In this document: piece after piece, positions 24,263 through 35,600 of the stretch
Layout: every line of letters starts with the position of its first letter
Numbering within the stretch: the stretch's first letter is position 1
Origin: Apiospora phragmitis
Taxonomy: Eukaryota; Ascomycota; Sordariomycetes; Amphisphaeriales; Apiosporaceae
NCBI GenBank assembly: GCA_038363925.1
Contig: JAQQWL010000009.1
Span: 1-64,000 of the forward strand
Direction: 5' to 3'
DNA length: 64,000 nucleotides
Program-made: the position numbers and the translations under genes
Notes under the pieces: model-generated
Databases searched by the model: none
Told to the model about the DNA's origin: nothing
The model's input: the letters and a program-made list of their open reading frames with translations, nothing else

Positions 24263-25771
24263 GTTGGCGGGCACAATCCCTAGGCACCAACTCTGTGAGC
24301 GGTTGTTCTAGGTTGGGATTTTCTGGGTACTGAGAGCATCACGACAGTTATATATATTGCAAGGTGCAGGGATTTATCCCTATCTCCCACAGACCCTAAT
24401 CTGACCCTACTCGCTGGAATACGAAGATGATGTAGCCTGGTTAACTTCTTCACGGATATGGGTGTGATCCAAAAGAAGAAGGGTCGCACAGCATAATTTT
24501 CAGTGGTATGGCAGTAACAGATGTTGGAGGGGTTTCTGGTGCTGATTAATAACTGGTCAGCCTTTTTTTGGTAATGTAATAACAAGCATCGATTTCGTGA
24601 GGAAAATGCCGATCAATTGCCCTCTTAGGTTCCTTTGTCGCAAACAGCTTCCCATTGTCGAAGACGTTTGTCATCACCGATGTAGCACGATGCCAAGTTT
24701 TGAACCAGATCCCTCCCCATATCTGAATAAGCATTTCCTGATTCGAGGATAAAGCCAGGATTTAATGTGAATACGTCAGTCCAACGTCACAATGCTGGTA
24801 TGTGCATGACTAAAAGTGACCAGCCTGCTTGCCTGTGTAGTCATTTTTCTTTAATCAGACTGGGATGCCGCGTGGGCTTCTTCTTAGACTATCGCTTAGC
24901 AATAAGCGCAGGCCACACTCTAAGTTATGATATGGAAATAGTGAAAAAGAATGGAGACGAGGTAGAATATAATATCCGGGAGATAGCGGCGCTATGTATG
25001 AATGCACAAGGGTAAAGGAAGCAAAGCCAAACTAAGCTCAGTACTTATGAGCATGGAGGGGTACATCGAGTCAGCCTTACCCCCTGCTAAGTGGACCTAA
25101 AACGGGAACGATAAGAGAGTGGAGAGAGGACGCTGGTTTCGCTAGCGACTGTACCCATAAGGCTGTTGGCTGTCTGCCTTATGAACCACCTTACCAGGGC
25201 ATCCCCCCACGCCCCCTGCACGCCCCCTCACTCAAAAGTACCTACAAACTCCAATACTACCACCCACCTGTCCATTCCCGGTGGGGCCCACTTAGCTGAC
25301 CCCAACATGCTAACCTAACTGATCATGAGTGCCACCTATGGATATGGGCCTCGGAATGCACCGTGAGGACGGTAGGATTAGAAACTGCGCACTGACACAT
25401 TGATAGCCAGGTTACATACAGGTACACTCATGCAGTGTCAAATCTAGTCATCGAATAACGATCGAAAGCTCTAATATGACAGTTCCTAAACTAGGCCTGT
25501 CTAACGTGACGGTTATTCCATGTTCCCAGAATTGCCATCCTGCCAGCCCTACTGATCTCCCACTGAAGACACCCACCCCACTCTCAACTCGTTTGCTATG
25601 GAATCCCCATCCACAAATGCATGCGATGGTCCCGACCATTTCCAACAGATCGGTCGTCCTCCACCCTAAAGTCGGTTGTGCGCACGATTCCGTCTGAGTG
25701 GTGGGGCTTCGCTGCGAGCATGTGGGGGTCATCCACCGATGACTGCGAACGGTAGGCTCGAGGTGCATTGG
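24263..25771. other. Intergenic stretch
   Basis: Upstream region of the HET gene and downstream region of the PTH11-like gene. No gene, RNA or repeat is supported. Confidence 0.45.
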
Positions 25772-26336
25772 TCAACAGGACCTGTTCTGAGTCCGCCTCG
25801 CGTGACACCCCCTTTGCTGGTGAAGGCGCTTGGCCGCGCCAGGCCACCGCGGCATATGCCGGCGGCGCGCCTTGCCCTTCAAGAACTTGAAGGCGCTGGG
25901 AAGGGCCGGAACACATAGAACCAGGAAGGCGGACGTCATCTCGCCAATGGCCCAGATGATAACAGAGGAAACGGAGTATGTCAAGTCCTTGTCGCCAAGG
26001 AATGTTGCCGTGACCCCGAGGCGGAACCCTTCCGCGATGCAGGCACTGCCGCGGCAAAGGCAGAATTGGCCGATGAATTGTCGATGCACATACAGATTGG
26101 AACTTTGATAGCAACTCACAAAATACCCGCCACGAAAATGACGGAAACACCAATCTTCGCCCTTTTTGACATCTGCAGGGCCCAAATCACCTTTTGGGCA
26201 ACGACGAGCATGATGAGGTCGGAAACCAAGTTCACAGCGGCGGAGGCGAGTTCCACCGTCCTAGAATCGATGCAATGCCCAGTGATAGTGATGTCCCATA
26301 TGGCTCGGTGAGGTGTGCATGCGACGCTCAGTATAA
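25772..26336 (-). pseudogene. PTH11-like receptor, 3' half (separated by transposon)
   Basis: This is the C-terminal part of a fungal rhodopsin-domain (PTH11-like, seven-transmembrane) protein. Its first exon (26336-26120) encodes the end of one membrane segment, then SVACTPHRAIWDITITGHC and LASAAVNLVSDLIMLVVAQK. A 74-nt intron (26119-26046) leads to the exon starting at 26045 (RLGVTATFLGDKDLTYSVSS, IIWAIGEMTSAFLVLCVPAL), which is typical of the last membrane helices, followed by a basic tail ending at 25772. It begins immediately at the TA target-site duplication of the transposon, and its frame is continuous with the 5' half at 31974. Confidence 0.85.
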
Positions 26337-26338
26337 TA

Positions 26339-26380
26339 AGCTAAAGCACCCCCTCACGGGCCACCCCCTTACGGGCCACT
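26339..26380. repeat. Left terminal inverted repeat of element A
   Basis: Starts AGCTAAAGCACCCCC and holds two copies of ACGGGCCAC. It matches the right end as an inverted repeat, apart from one extra C and a few substitutions. Confidence 0.9.
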
Positions 26381-26693
26381 TTACTGAGCTACCGTTACCC
26401 CTGTAATCAAAGCCATTTCTATGGCTAGAATTGACGTAAATACACTATCTTTCGTTATTTTTAATAATAATACAGTCCTCCGCCTCCGTGCTATTATCTT
26501 TTATAGCTTTTATAGCGTTGCGAGGCCCTCTTAATATTTCGACGTCGCTAGTTTCGTCCTCGTATACGACCTTACCCCTTAGCCTCCGCTTAGCCCGGCG
26601 TATATTAGTTATACGAATAAATCGTTATTTTAGTACGATTTTTATTTTTTAATATATTTTCGTAGTTTTATTATTAAGTTTAATTTAAAAATA

Positions 26694-28530
26694 ACGTATC
26701 CTATAAGCGAATATCCTATATAAGCGAATGTTTTATTCTTTTATACCTTTTTTAATAAAATATAAGTTAATTTTATTATAACATATTTAATATATTAAAA
26801 TTAATCGGAATTTTTATTTTTAAATATTTCTATATTATTTTAATAAGTACGCGTATTATACCCGGGCTCTCCGTAAATTTTATAACGTTATAAGCGTGTC
26901 TTAAATATCTTTGTATAATTATTTCTCTGACGCGATTTATTTTATAATTATTTATTAAAATTTTTCAAAAACTATAAGTTTTTTTTAGCTTATATATAAA
27001 ATAATCCTTTATTTTATAGCCGTTTTTTTTTATACGGCGGCGCCGGTTAAATATCTTATTTACTTTTTAAAGTATTACGTTTTTATTTTTTAAAAAAATA
27101 ACTCGGTATATAATATACGTTATAACCTTTATAATTTAATTAAAACTAATTAAAATAAATATCGAAAAGCTATTTTAATATTATATAATACGGTTTCGAA
27201 TATATTTAGTTTAAAATTAAGCTTTAATCGGGTTATTTAAAGTTTTTAATTTTTAAAAAATAAATAGGCCGAAAAACGTTCCTAGAGGTATTAAAATATA
27301 TAGTTTTATATTTAATTATAAAATAATATATTCCGGATTATACGGAACGAGTCCTATTTTTTAAAAGTTTTTTCGTATATTCGAAATAGTAAAAATCGCT
27401 TAAAACGCTTTTAAAAACGTTAATAAAAAGTTTTTTTTTTTTAAAATATAAATAATATACGCTTATATAAAATATTTAATTTTTTTTATACGCCTTTTTT
27501 AATATATAAAAATAGCCGATATTAAAAGGTTAGAATTTATATAATAAATAAGAAAATATGTAAAGTATAATAATTAAGTTTTTTTTATAATAAAGTTTAA
27601 AAGTTATCGAGTAATAGTTTTCGTAATCGTTTAAGATTAAGAGGTAATAACGACCTTTCGTATAAGACTTAATATATTAATTAAAATATTAAATCTAGTC
27701 CTCGTTTTTTTATTCGTAATTTAATTATTTTTAATAATTACGATTACTTAATCCTTCGATAATAGGCTGTTTTCGTATTAAGAAGAGAGGTACGTTTTCC
27801 CGGTAAAGATAATATACGGAGGGATGGCGTAACCGTGTGATCCGACGCCTTGGATAATTATAACTTATTCCCGGTTCCTTTATTATATTATTTTAAGCTT
27901 TCCGTATCGATTAAAAGTAATTACGATTATTTCGAACGAAATTTAGCTTATAAAAAAGCCGGTTTCGTTAAAGTTATAAATATTTTTTTTTAAATTTCGT
28001 ATTTATAAATTATATTTTATATAAAAATAAATTACGCGCGATACGTGTCGAAATTTTTATAAAAGATTTTTTAATAATTAATTTTTCGGTTAAAACGCGT
28101 TCGGAGGTCTAATTATTATCGTATAAAATTAAAGGCTTAATTAACGCCGACGCGTTTCGTGTTATGTAAATTAAGTAATCGATTCGTTATATTTTTTATA
28201 TCATTTAACCGGGGAAGAAATAATTGTATATTTAAATTAATAATATATCGAATAATCGTATCTTTTTTAAAACTTAAAAGTTTTTAAGAATTTATAAATA
28301 TTTCGCGTTGTATAGGTTAATTATTTCGTCTATATTATAAGGTTTTTAATAAAATATAATAAATTAATATAGCTTTTTATATATTTAAAATTAAATCTTT
28401 TTAAAGCGTTTAAAACGTTAAAATTATAGCATTTTTAGATATAAAAGAATATAAAAAAAGGTTAAGGCTATAAAGAAATTTATAAAAGTAGGACATCCGT
28501 TTATATAGGACATTCGCTTGTAAGATACGT
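26694..28530. mobile_element. Inner element B1 (RIP-mutated, nested)
   Basis: This 1,837-bp unit is flanked by TA (26692-26693 and 28531-28532). Its terminal inverted repeats start ACGTATCCTATAAGCGAAT on the left and end ...GATACGT on the right. Each terminus repeats the motif AAGCGAATRTCC twice in tandem. It is the inverted homologue of B2 over its whole length, allowing for transition mutations. No coding capacity survives. The size and TA duplications suggest another Tc1/mariner-superfamily element. Confidence 0.85.
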
Positions 28531-28532
28531 TA

Positions 28533-29872
28533 ATTAATTTAAGTTTCGAGATACGCGATTTTATTAACGTTTTAATTTAAGGCTTTATTAATCTTTCTAA
28601 TAAAAAGCCGTTAAAAAAGTAATTTAAAATTAAAGTCTATAATAATTAATTTTTAACTATTATTATATAATTCTTAATTATTAAAAGGTGTTTTAATAAA
28701 TATTTAAATTAACTCGACGAGGAAATCGAGTATTAATTCTTTTTTAATTACTTTTAATAATTTTAAACGTACCCGAGCAACCTTTATATCTTTTAAAATA
28801 ACGTATTTTAACGATAATAGCTTCGAGTAATCCCGCGGATAAATCTTAGCAGTTTTTTAAACGTTTTTAATTATAAAAGGAATTAATACGTTAATTTTAA
28901 TTTAGCGGTATATTTTTATAAGTTTTAATTTAAAAACTGTATTTAAATACTTTTTTAAAATAATCCTTGATTTCTTTTTTTAATAAATTAAAAACTCTTA
29001 TATTTAAAACCCATATTATATAATTATAATATAGTTTATAAAAAATTAGCTATATTTTATTCATAAGATAAAGTTATAAAAAATTATTATTTATATACGA
29101 TTTATAATTATTATAAATTAAAACAACTTATTTATTATTATAACGAAATTATATATAAAGGATATAAATATTTTAAATTTAATTTAAAGCTATAACATTA
29201 CTAGTTTACCTTTTAAATAACGCTTTAAACCGTTAATTATCTTAAAAATAGCCGTTTTAATCTAAAAACTATTAAGTTTAAACGTCGGCCCCCTTAAAAA
29301 TAATTAACGGCGAGAGGGCTACCTTATTATAGCTTATACACTCTAGGGTAGTAATTTATTCCCCTTTTTAATATCTTTTTAAAAAGTTAAATAACTAATA
29401 ACTTTAGTAATTACTTAGTGGTCACCGCTAACGCCTTAACCGATACCTATTTTATTAATATTATAAAAGCGTTTAAAAAGGATATTAATTAGTTTTAAAG
29501 TATTAGATTTATTAAAAAAATGTTAATATTTATTATTATAATTTTATTAACTCGGTTATAATTAATTATTTTCGACTTTACGATTTTAACGAACTCGTTT
29601 CTAGTTAACAAACGAGTATATTATCGTTATTTTAAAGTATAAAAAACCTCGGAAACGTTTAATATTTATTAAGTTATAAATTTAAACTTAATTAATATTA
29701 ATATAAAACTTAACCTAGCTTAATTAATAACTTAATATATGAATTCGTTTTTTAAAAGTAATAATAAAACTTCTTAATCTTTATTAAACTTATTTTTAAT
29801 AAATATACCGGCGAGACGGCGTTAAATATACGATCGAGGGGCTAATTATTTATAGGCGGATTCGTAAGTAGC
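28533..29872. other. RIP-mutated interior of element A
   Basis: This 1.34-kb spacer lies between the two inner elements. It is AT-rich, with stops in all frames, and presumably was the transposase region of the outer element. That identity follows from position only. Confidence 0.5.
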
Positions 29873-29874
29873 TA

Positions 29875-31735
29875 ACGTATCCCACAAGCGAATGTCCTAT
29901 ATAAGCGAATATCCTAATTTTATAAATTTCCTTATAGCCTTAACTTTTTTTTATATTCTTTTACGTCCAAAAATATTATAATTTTAAAAAGAAAGTAATA
30001 TAATTCTAACGCTTTAAACGCTTTAAGAAGATTTAATTTTAAGCGTATAAAAGGCTGTATTAATTTATCACATTTTATTAAAAACTTTATAATGTAAACG
30101 AAATAGTTAACCTATATAATATAAAATATTTACGAATTCTTAAAAGCTTCTAAATTCCGAAAAAAATGCGATTATTTAATATATTATTAATTTAAATACG
30201 CGATCGTTTTTTCCCCGGCTAAGTAATATAAAAAATATAGCGAATTAATTATTTAGTTTACGTAACGCGGGACGCGTCGGCATTAATTAAGCCTTTAATT
30301 TTATACGATAATAACTAGACCTCCGGACGCGTTTTAATCGAAGAATTAATTATTAAAAAGTTCTTTACAAAAATCCCGACGCGTATTACGCGTAATTTAT
30401 TTTGGTACGGAATATAATTTATAAGTATAAGATTTAAAAGGAGGATATTTATAACTTTAACGAAACCGGCTTTTTTATAAATTAAATCTCGTCCGAAATA
30501 ATTATAACTACCTCTAATTAATACGGAAAGCTTAAAATAATATAATAAAAGAACCAGGAATAGGTTATAATTATCTAAAGCGTTGGATTATACGGTTACG
30601 TCATTCCCTCCGTATATTATTTTTATTAAGAAAACGTACTTCTCTTCTTAGTACGAAAACAGCTTATTATTAAAAAATTAAGTAATCGCAGTTATTAAAA
30701 ATAACTAAACTACGAATAAAAAAAGCGAGGACTAGATTCAATACTTTAATTAATATACTAGGTCTCATATAAAAGGTCGTTATCGCTTCTTAATCTTAAA
30801 CGGCTACGAAAGCTACTATTTAATAACTTTTAAACTTTATTATAAAAAGAACTCGATTATTATACTTTATATACTTTTTTATTTATCTTATAAATTCTAG
30901 CCTTTTAATATTAATTATTTTCGTATATTAAAAAAAATATACGAAAAAAAAATTAAATATTTTATACAGGCGTATATTATTTATATTTTAAAGGAAAACT
31001 TTTTATTAACGTTTTTAAAAACGTTCTAAACGATTTTTACCGTTTCGAATATACGAGGAAGCTTTTAAAAAATAGGACTCGTTTTGTACGATCCGGAATA
31101 TATTATTTTATAATTAGATATAAAGTTACATACTTTAATATTTTCGGGGACGTTTTTTAACTTATTTTTTTTTTTAAAAATTAAAAACTTTAAATAATCC
31201 GATTAAGGTTTAATCTTAAACCGAATACGTTCAAAACCGTATTATATAATATTAAAATAGCTTTTTAACGTTTATTTTAATTAGTTTTAATTAAATTATA
31301 AAAATTATAACGTATATTATATACCGAATTACTTTTTTAAAAAATAAAAACGCGATATTTTAAAAAGTAAATAAAATATTTAATCGGCGCCGCCGTATAA
31401 AAAAAACGGTTATAAGATAGAAAATTATTTCGTATATAAGTTAAAAAAGACTTATAGTTTTAAAGAAATATTAATAAATAGTTATAAAACGAATCGCGTC
31501 GGAAGAGTAATCGTATAAAGACGTTTAGGACACGTTTATAATGTTATAAAATCTACGGAAAGCCTAGGTATAATACGCGTACTTATTAGAATAATATAGA
31601 AATATTTAGAGATAAGGATTCCGATTAATTTTAATATTTTAAATACGTTATGGTGAAATTAATTTATATTTTATTAAAAAGGGTATAAAAGAATAAGATA
31701 TTCGCTTATATGAGATATTCGCTTGTGGGATACGT
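29875..31735. mobile_element. Inner element B2 (inverted relative to B1)
   Basis: This 1,861-bp unit is flanked by TA (29873-29874 and 31736-31737), with ends ACGTATCCCACAAGCGAAT on the left and the matching inverted end on the right (...GGGATACGT). Read as reverse complement, it aligns with B1 throughout. For example, 31020-31410 matches 27030-27420, with almost all differences being C/T or G/A. Together B1 and B2 form a 5-kb imperfect palindrome with a 1.34-kb spacer. Confidence 0.85.
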
Positions 31736-31929
31736 TACTCTAAGCTTTATATCGCGCATAGTAGCCTATACACGCTTTTAAATATCGAATAAAGATATCG
31801 TTATAAAGAGTAAAAATAAACGAGAAAAATAAGGGAAATAATTATTTTAAAAAATAAAAGGTAATAATTAAATTAAAAAGTTTTTTAGTTAGGATGCACG
31901 GTAAAAAGACGCGTTCGTAGGGTAAAACG

Positions 31930-31971
31930 CGGTGGCCCGTAACGGGGTGGCCCGTGAGGGGTGCTTTAGCT
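31930..31971. repeat. Right terminal inverted repeat of element A
   Basis: The reverse complement begins AGCTAAAGCACCCCTC and includes two ACGGGCCAC copies. It is followed by the TA duplication at 31972-31973. Confidence 0.9.
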
Positions 31972-31973
31972 TA

Positions 31974-32646
31974 ATATTGATTATATACCATACCGTGTTG
32001 AGCGCCAGAACGAACCAGCACGTCCAGAAGAAGACATTGCGGACTTTGTTCGGAACAAAAATGCGCAGCCATTCAAGCATGATGGCTACCTTGAGAAGCA
32101 TGATGATGAGGGAGTAGAAGACTCCGCCGATGAGGATGATCTGAACGAAAGCTTCGAGTTAGTGACACGTCAACTGCAAGGGCTTTGCGCAGAACAGCAC
32201 TCACGTAGAGGAACTCTGGTATCTGTTTTAATTGAACATCCCACTGGTGGATGAAAAAACCAGTATTCCGATTATAGCGAAACACACAATATATGTAGGC
32301 GCAGTAGAAGCTCTTCACACGTCGGAGATTGTATTAGTGGAAGTAGCTTCCAATGCAGAAGGAGTAACATACGTAAGCGAGCAGTCCAAAGCCTTCTCAG
32401 ACTGTTAGCCTCGGTCGCTATATACTTGCGGATATTGAAGAAGAGGAAATGTGTCGATAAAGGGAACTTACAGTCTTCTGCATACATCCTCTTCAGCGCG
32501 ACCCTTGAGATGATCCTCAGAAGTACAAGTGTCGTGGTAATCGTTAGGCAAAGAACAGACACAGCAATGGCAATGCTGCCCCCTCTTTCAGGGCTGTCAA
32601 AGTTGGATACGGCGCCCTTCGGTGGTGCCAGAGCTGGGCCTTCAAG
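31974..32646 (-). pseudogene. PTH11-like receptor, 5' half (separated by transposon)
   Basis: This is the N-terminal half of a rhodopsin-domain (PTH11-like) seven-transmembrane protein. The segments are: an open frame through about 32646-32472 (APPKGAVSNFDSPERGGS, then the first membrane helix VSVLCLTITTTLVLLRIIS); an intron of 79 nt; an exon 32392-32205 (LLAYVCYSFCIGSYFH, then FFIHQWDVQLKQIPEFLY); a 64-nt intron; and an exon 32140-31974 (MLLKVAIMLEWLRIFVPNK, FFWTCWFVLALNTVWYI). Lesions other than the transposon: no ATG in frame at the expected start (a CTT stands at 32644-32646), and an in-frame TAA after SYFH (about 32334). Homologues sense surface cues, as in the rice-blast PTH11 prototype; this copy is dead. 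Confidence 0.85.
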
Positions 32647-32689
32647 CAGTTTGTGTTGCTTGTCAACCGGAAAATCAGCAAACCCCGAG

Positions 32690-35600
32690 AGAGTCCCCGA
32701 GCACCTGCGAAGCCAGATCCGGTGGATGGATCACCATGTTGAGCAGCTACGAGGGGCCAGCAACCCAGTAAGTGACGGTAATCTCCCAGACGAGATGGTT
32801 CAGGCTTTGCTTGGGAAGCTGGTGGATATGTATCCATCCTGGGAGATATTTCCCACCATTGCAAAAGACCTACGGGCCATCTTACTTGGTCAGGTTGATC
32901 CGCTGGGGATCGCATTTGATGACCGTGGCCTGGCCGGGAAGTTTTATGCCGACATTTTTAACACGATCTGCGACGACCGCTTTCGTCGCCTGTTTGCCCT
33001 ACTTTCCCATGAGAATCCCACGATGCGCGTCCTGGAGGTCGGCGCGGGGACGGGCGGCATGACAGAGCATGTCCTGTCCACCCTCGGCGGCTTGGAAGCC
33101 GAGAATGGCGGCAACAGATACGGCGAATACACCTATACCGACATTTCGCCCTCCTTCTTCGAAATTGCCCAGCAGAAATTCCAAGCTTACAATGAGCGCA
33201 TGTCGTTCCAAGCCTTCGATCTAGATAAACGGCCTCTGGATCAGGGGTTAGAGGAGGGGAGCTACGATGTCATCATCGCCGGCTGCGTCCTCCATGCTAC
33301 GAAGGAGATCAAGACAACACTCGGCAACCTGCGAAGGCTTTGGAAACCCCAAGGGCGCTTGGTACTGCTCGAGGTCATCGCTCCGCATAATGTCATCACT
33401 AATTTCGCGTTCGGCGTACTCCCCGGTTGGTGGTCTGCCGTCGAGGACTTCCGTGCGCTGTCCCCTACCCTGACCGAAAGTCAATGGGATCGGTTCTTGC
33501 GGGACAATGGCTTCACTGGTAATGATCTGGCACTTCAAGATTACAGCTGCCAGGACTATCACACTTTCAGTCTGCTAGTGACAACTCGGCAAGAGCCTAC
33601 CCACAATGGCGTTTCTGAACATGGGAGGCTCTACCTTGTCCTTCGGTGCCCTTCCGATGAGAAGGCTCTGCAGCTGGCCTGTTCCCTTCAGATGATACTA
33701 CATCACTACGACACGGAGGTGATATATCTTCACCAGGCGAAGGATATCAAGTTCGAAAAGCCCGACTATGTCGTTTTCCTAGTCAAAGTCGAACTGCCGA
33801 TTCTATCGACACTGGGCGAAACAACGTACGTGGACATCAGGAGCCTGATACAGCGCGCACATCGTATCGTATGGACGACGTCCTCGGTAGTCGGCGACAG
33901 CCGGTTTCCAGCGTTTGGCCTCATGCAGGGTTTTCTGCGAACCATTCGGTCGGAAAACGCCGACAAGCAGATCATTACATTCAGTATCGAACACGGGGAC
34001 GTCCAGAACATTGTACCCGATACAATAGCGAGACACTTGGTGAAAGTGTTCACCAGCGCGTTTGAGACCAAGTCTGATGAGGTCGAATACCGTTTGCGAG
34101 ATGGTGAACTATTGTCGGCGCGCCTCGTCGAAAGGAAAGCGTTGAACCGCAACCTCCGCGCCCTCGTCTCGCCCCAGGCCTCGGACACGCCGTGAAAGCC
34201 CGGGCCCCCTGTCCGACTGGCGGTGGGCACGCCCGGCTTCCTAGACCAGCTGGAATTTGTGGCTGACCCACGCGCATGCGAGGAGCTTGGCCTGGACGAG
34301 ATTGAGATCGAGGCCAAGGCGTGGGGCCTAAACTTTCGCGACGTGTTTGTCGCACTGGGGCGCCTGCCCGGCGACGACTTGGGTGGGCTACGACTGCGCC
34401 GGGATCGTCACACGCGTGGGACGGAACTGCGACGCGACGCTGCGTGCGGGCGATCGCGTGTGCGGCGGCTCCGTTGGCGCCATGCGCAGCTATCCTCGGG
34501 CACATGCCGCCAGCTTCGTCAAGCTGGCCCCGAACTTGTCTTTCGAAGCAGCTGCGTCCTTTTTGAATCCGGCCGTGACCGCCTACTACTCTCTGCTGGA
34601 AGTGGCCCGCCTCCGGAAGGGCGAGAAGATCCTTGTTCACTCCGCCGCCGGAGCTACCGGGCAGATGGCGATTCAGATCGCACAGACCGTGGGCGCCGAC
34701 ATCTACGCCACGGTGGGCATGGGTGAGAAGAAGCAGTACCTGGTTGACCACTTTGGCATCCCGGCCGACCACATATTCTATAGCCGGGATACCTCGTTCG
34801 CTCGCGCGAATTACGAAGGGGCACGGAGTGGATGTGCTACTCAACTCGCTATCAGGGGACGGACTCCGAGCTTCGTGGGAGTGCATGGCCCCCTTTGGTC
34901 GCTTCATCGAGATCGGCAAGGCCGATGTCGTGGCCAACAGCGGGCTGCCGATGGAAAACTTCGCGAGCAACGTCACATTTTCCGCAGTAGACTTGCACTT
35001 CATTGGCGAGAACTACACGGAAATGTGCCATGGACCTGTTGAGCAGTGGCACCATCAACCACCCCACCCCCTTCAACATCTACCCCGTCGCCGACATCGA
35101 GCAAGCCTTCCGCCACCTCCAGAGCGGCAAGAACACGGGGCGCATCGTCATCCGCGTCAACGACACTGACACAGTTCGCAAGCGCCTGGCGTCGCCCGTC
35201 AGCTGGCAAATGGACCCCGACGCTTCGTACGTGATTGTAGGGGGGTCCGGCGGCATTGGACGGGCTATCGCGGCTTGGATGGCCACTCGCGGCGCGAAGC
35301 ATCTTATACTCCTGTCCCGCAGCGGCGACACCACGCCAGCGGCCGCGAAGGCTATTGCTGCGCTCCGGGCGCGCGGTGTCAACGTCGCAGCTCCTAGATG
35401 TAATGTTTCGTCCAGCGAGTCGCTGGCCTCGGTGCTGGAGCAGTGCCTAAGCACGATGCCGGCCGTCAAGGGGTGCATACAGTCGGCCATGGCGTTGCAG
35501 GACAGCAGCTTCGACACCATGACGCACGCGCAGTGGGAGACGACGGTCCGGTCCAAGGTGCATGTGTCGTGGAACCTGCACGAACAGCTTCCGCCGACAT

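Larger units (their letters stand above)
26339..31971. mobile_element. Nested, RIP-mutated DNA transposon (outer element A plus two inner elements)
   Basis: This is a 5,633-bp AT-rich insertion bounded by terminal inverted repeats of about 42 bp. The left end begins AGCTAAAGCACCCC (26339) and the right end is its reverse complement (ending 31971). Each terminus contains the motif ACGGGCCAC twice. TA dinucleotides at 26337-26338 and 31972-31973 are the target duplication expected for Tc1/mariner-type transposition. Subtracting the two inner elements and their TA duplications leaves about 1.93 kb, a normal size for such an element. Its body (26382-26691, 28533-29872, 31738-31929) has no open reading frame left. 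The insertion lies inside a PTH11-like gene. I name the superfamily only from TA duplication, TIRs and size. Confidence 0.9.

Noticed and set aside
26339..31971. AT-rich block as centromere-like DNA, mitochondrial insertion or CRISPR-like array
   Set aside because: Clear TIRs, TA duplications, an inverted-copy structure and a RIP signature explain it fully; there are no regularly spaced repeats.
34050..35003. 317-aa minus-strand ORF
   Set aside because: Antisense shadow of the PKS enoyl reductase region.
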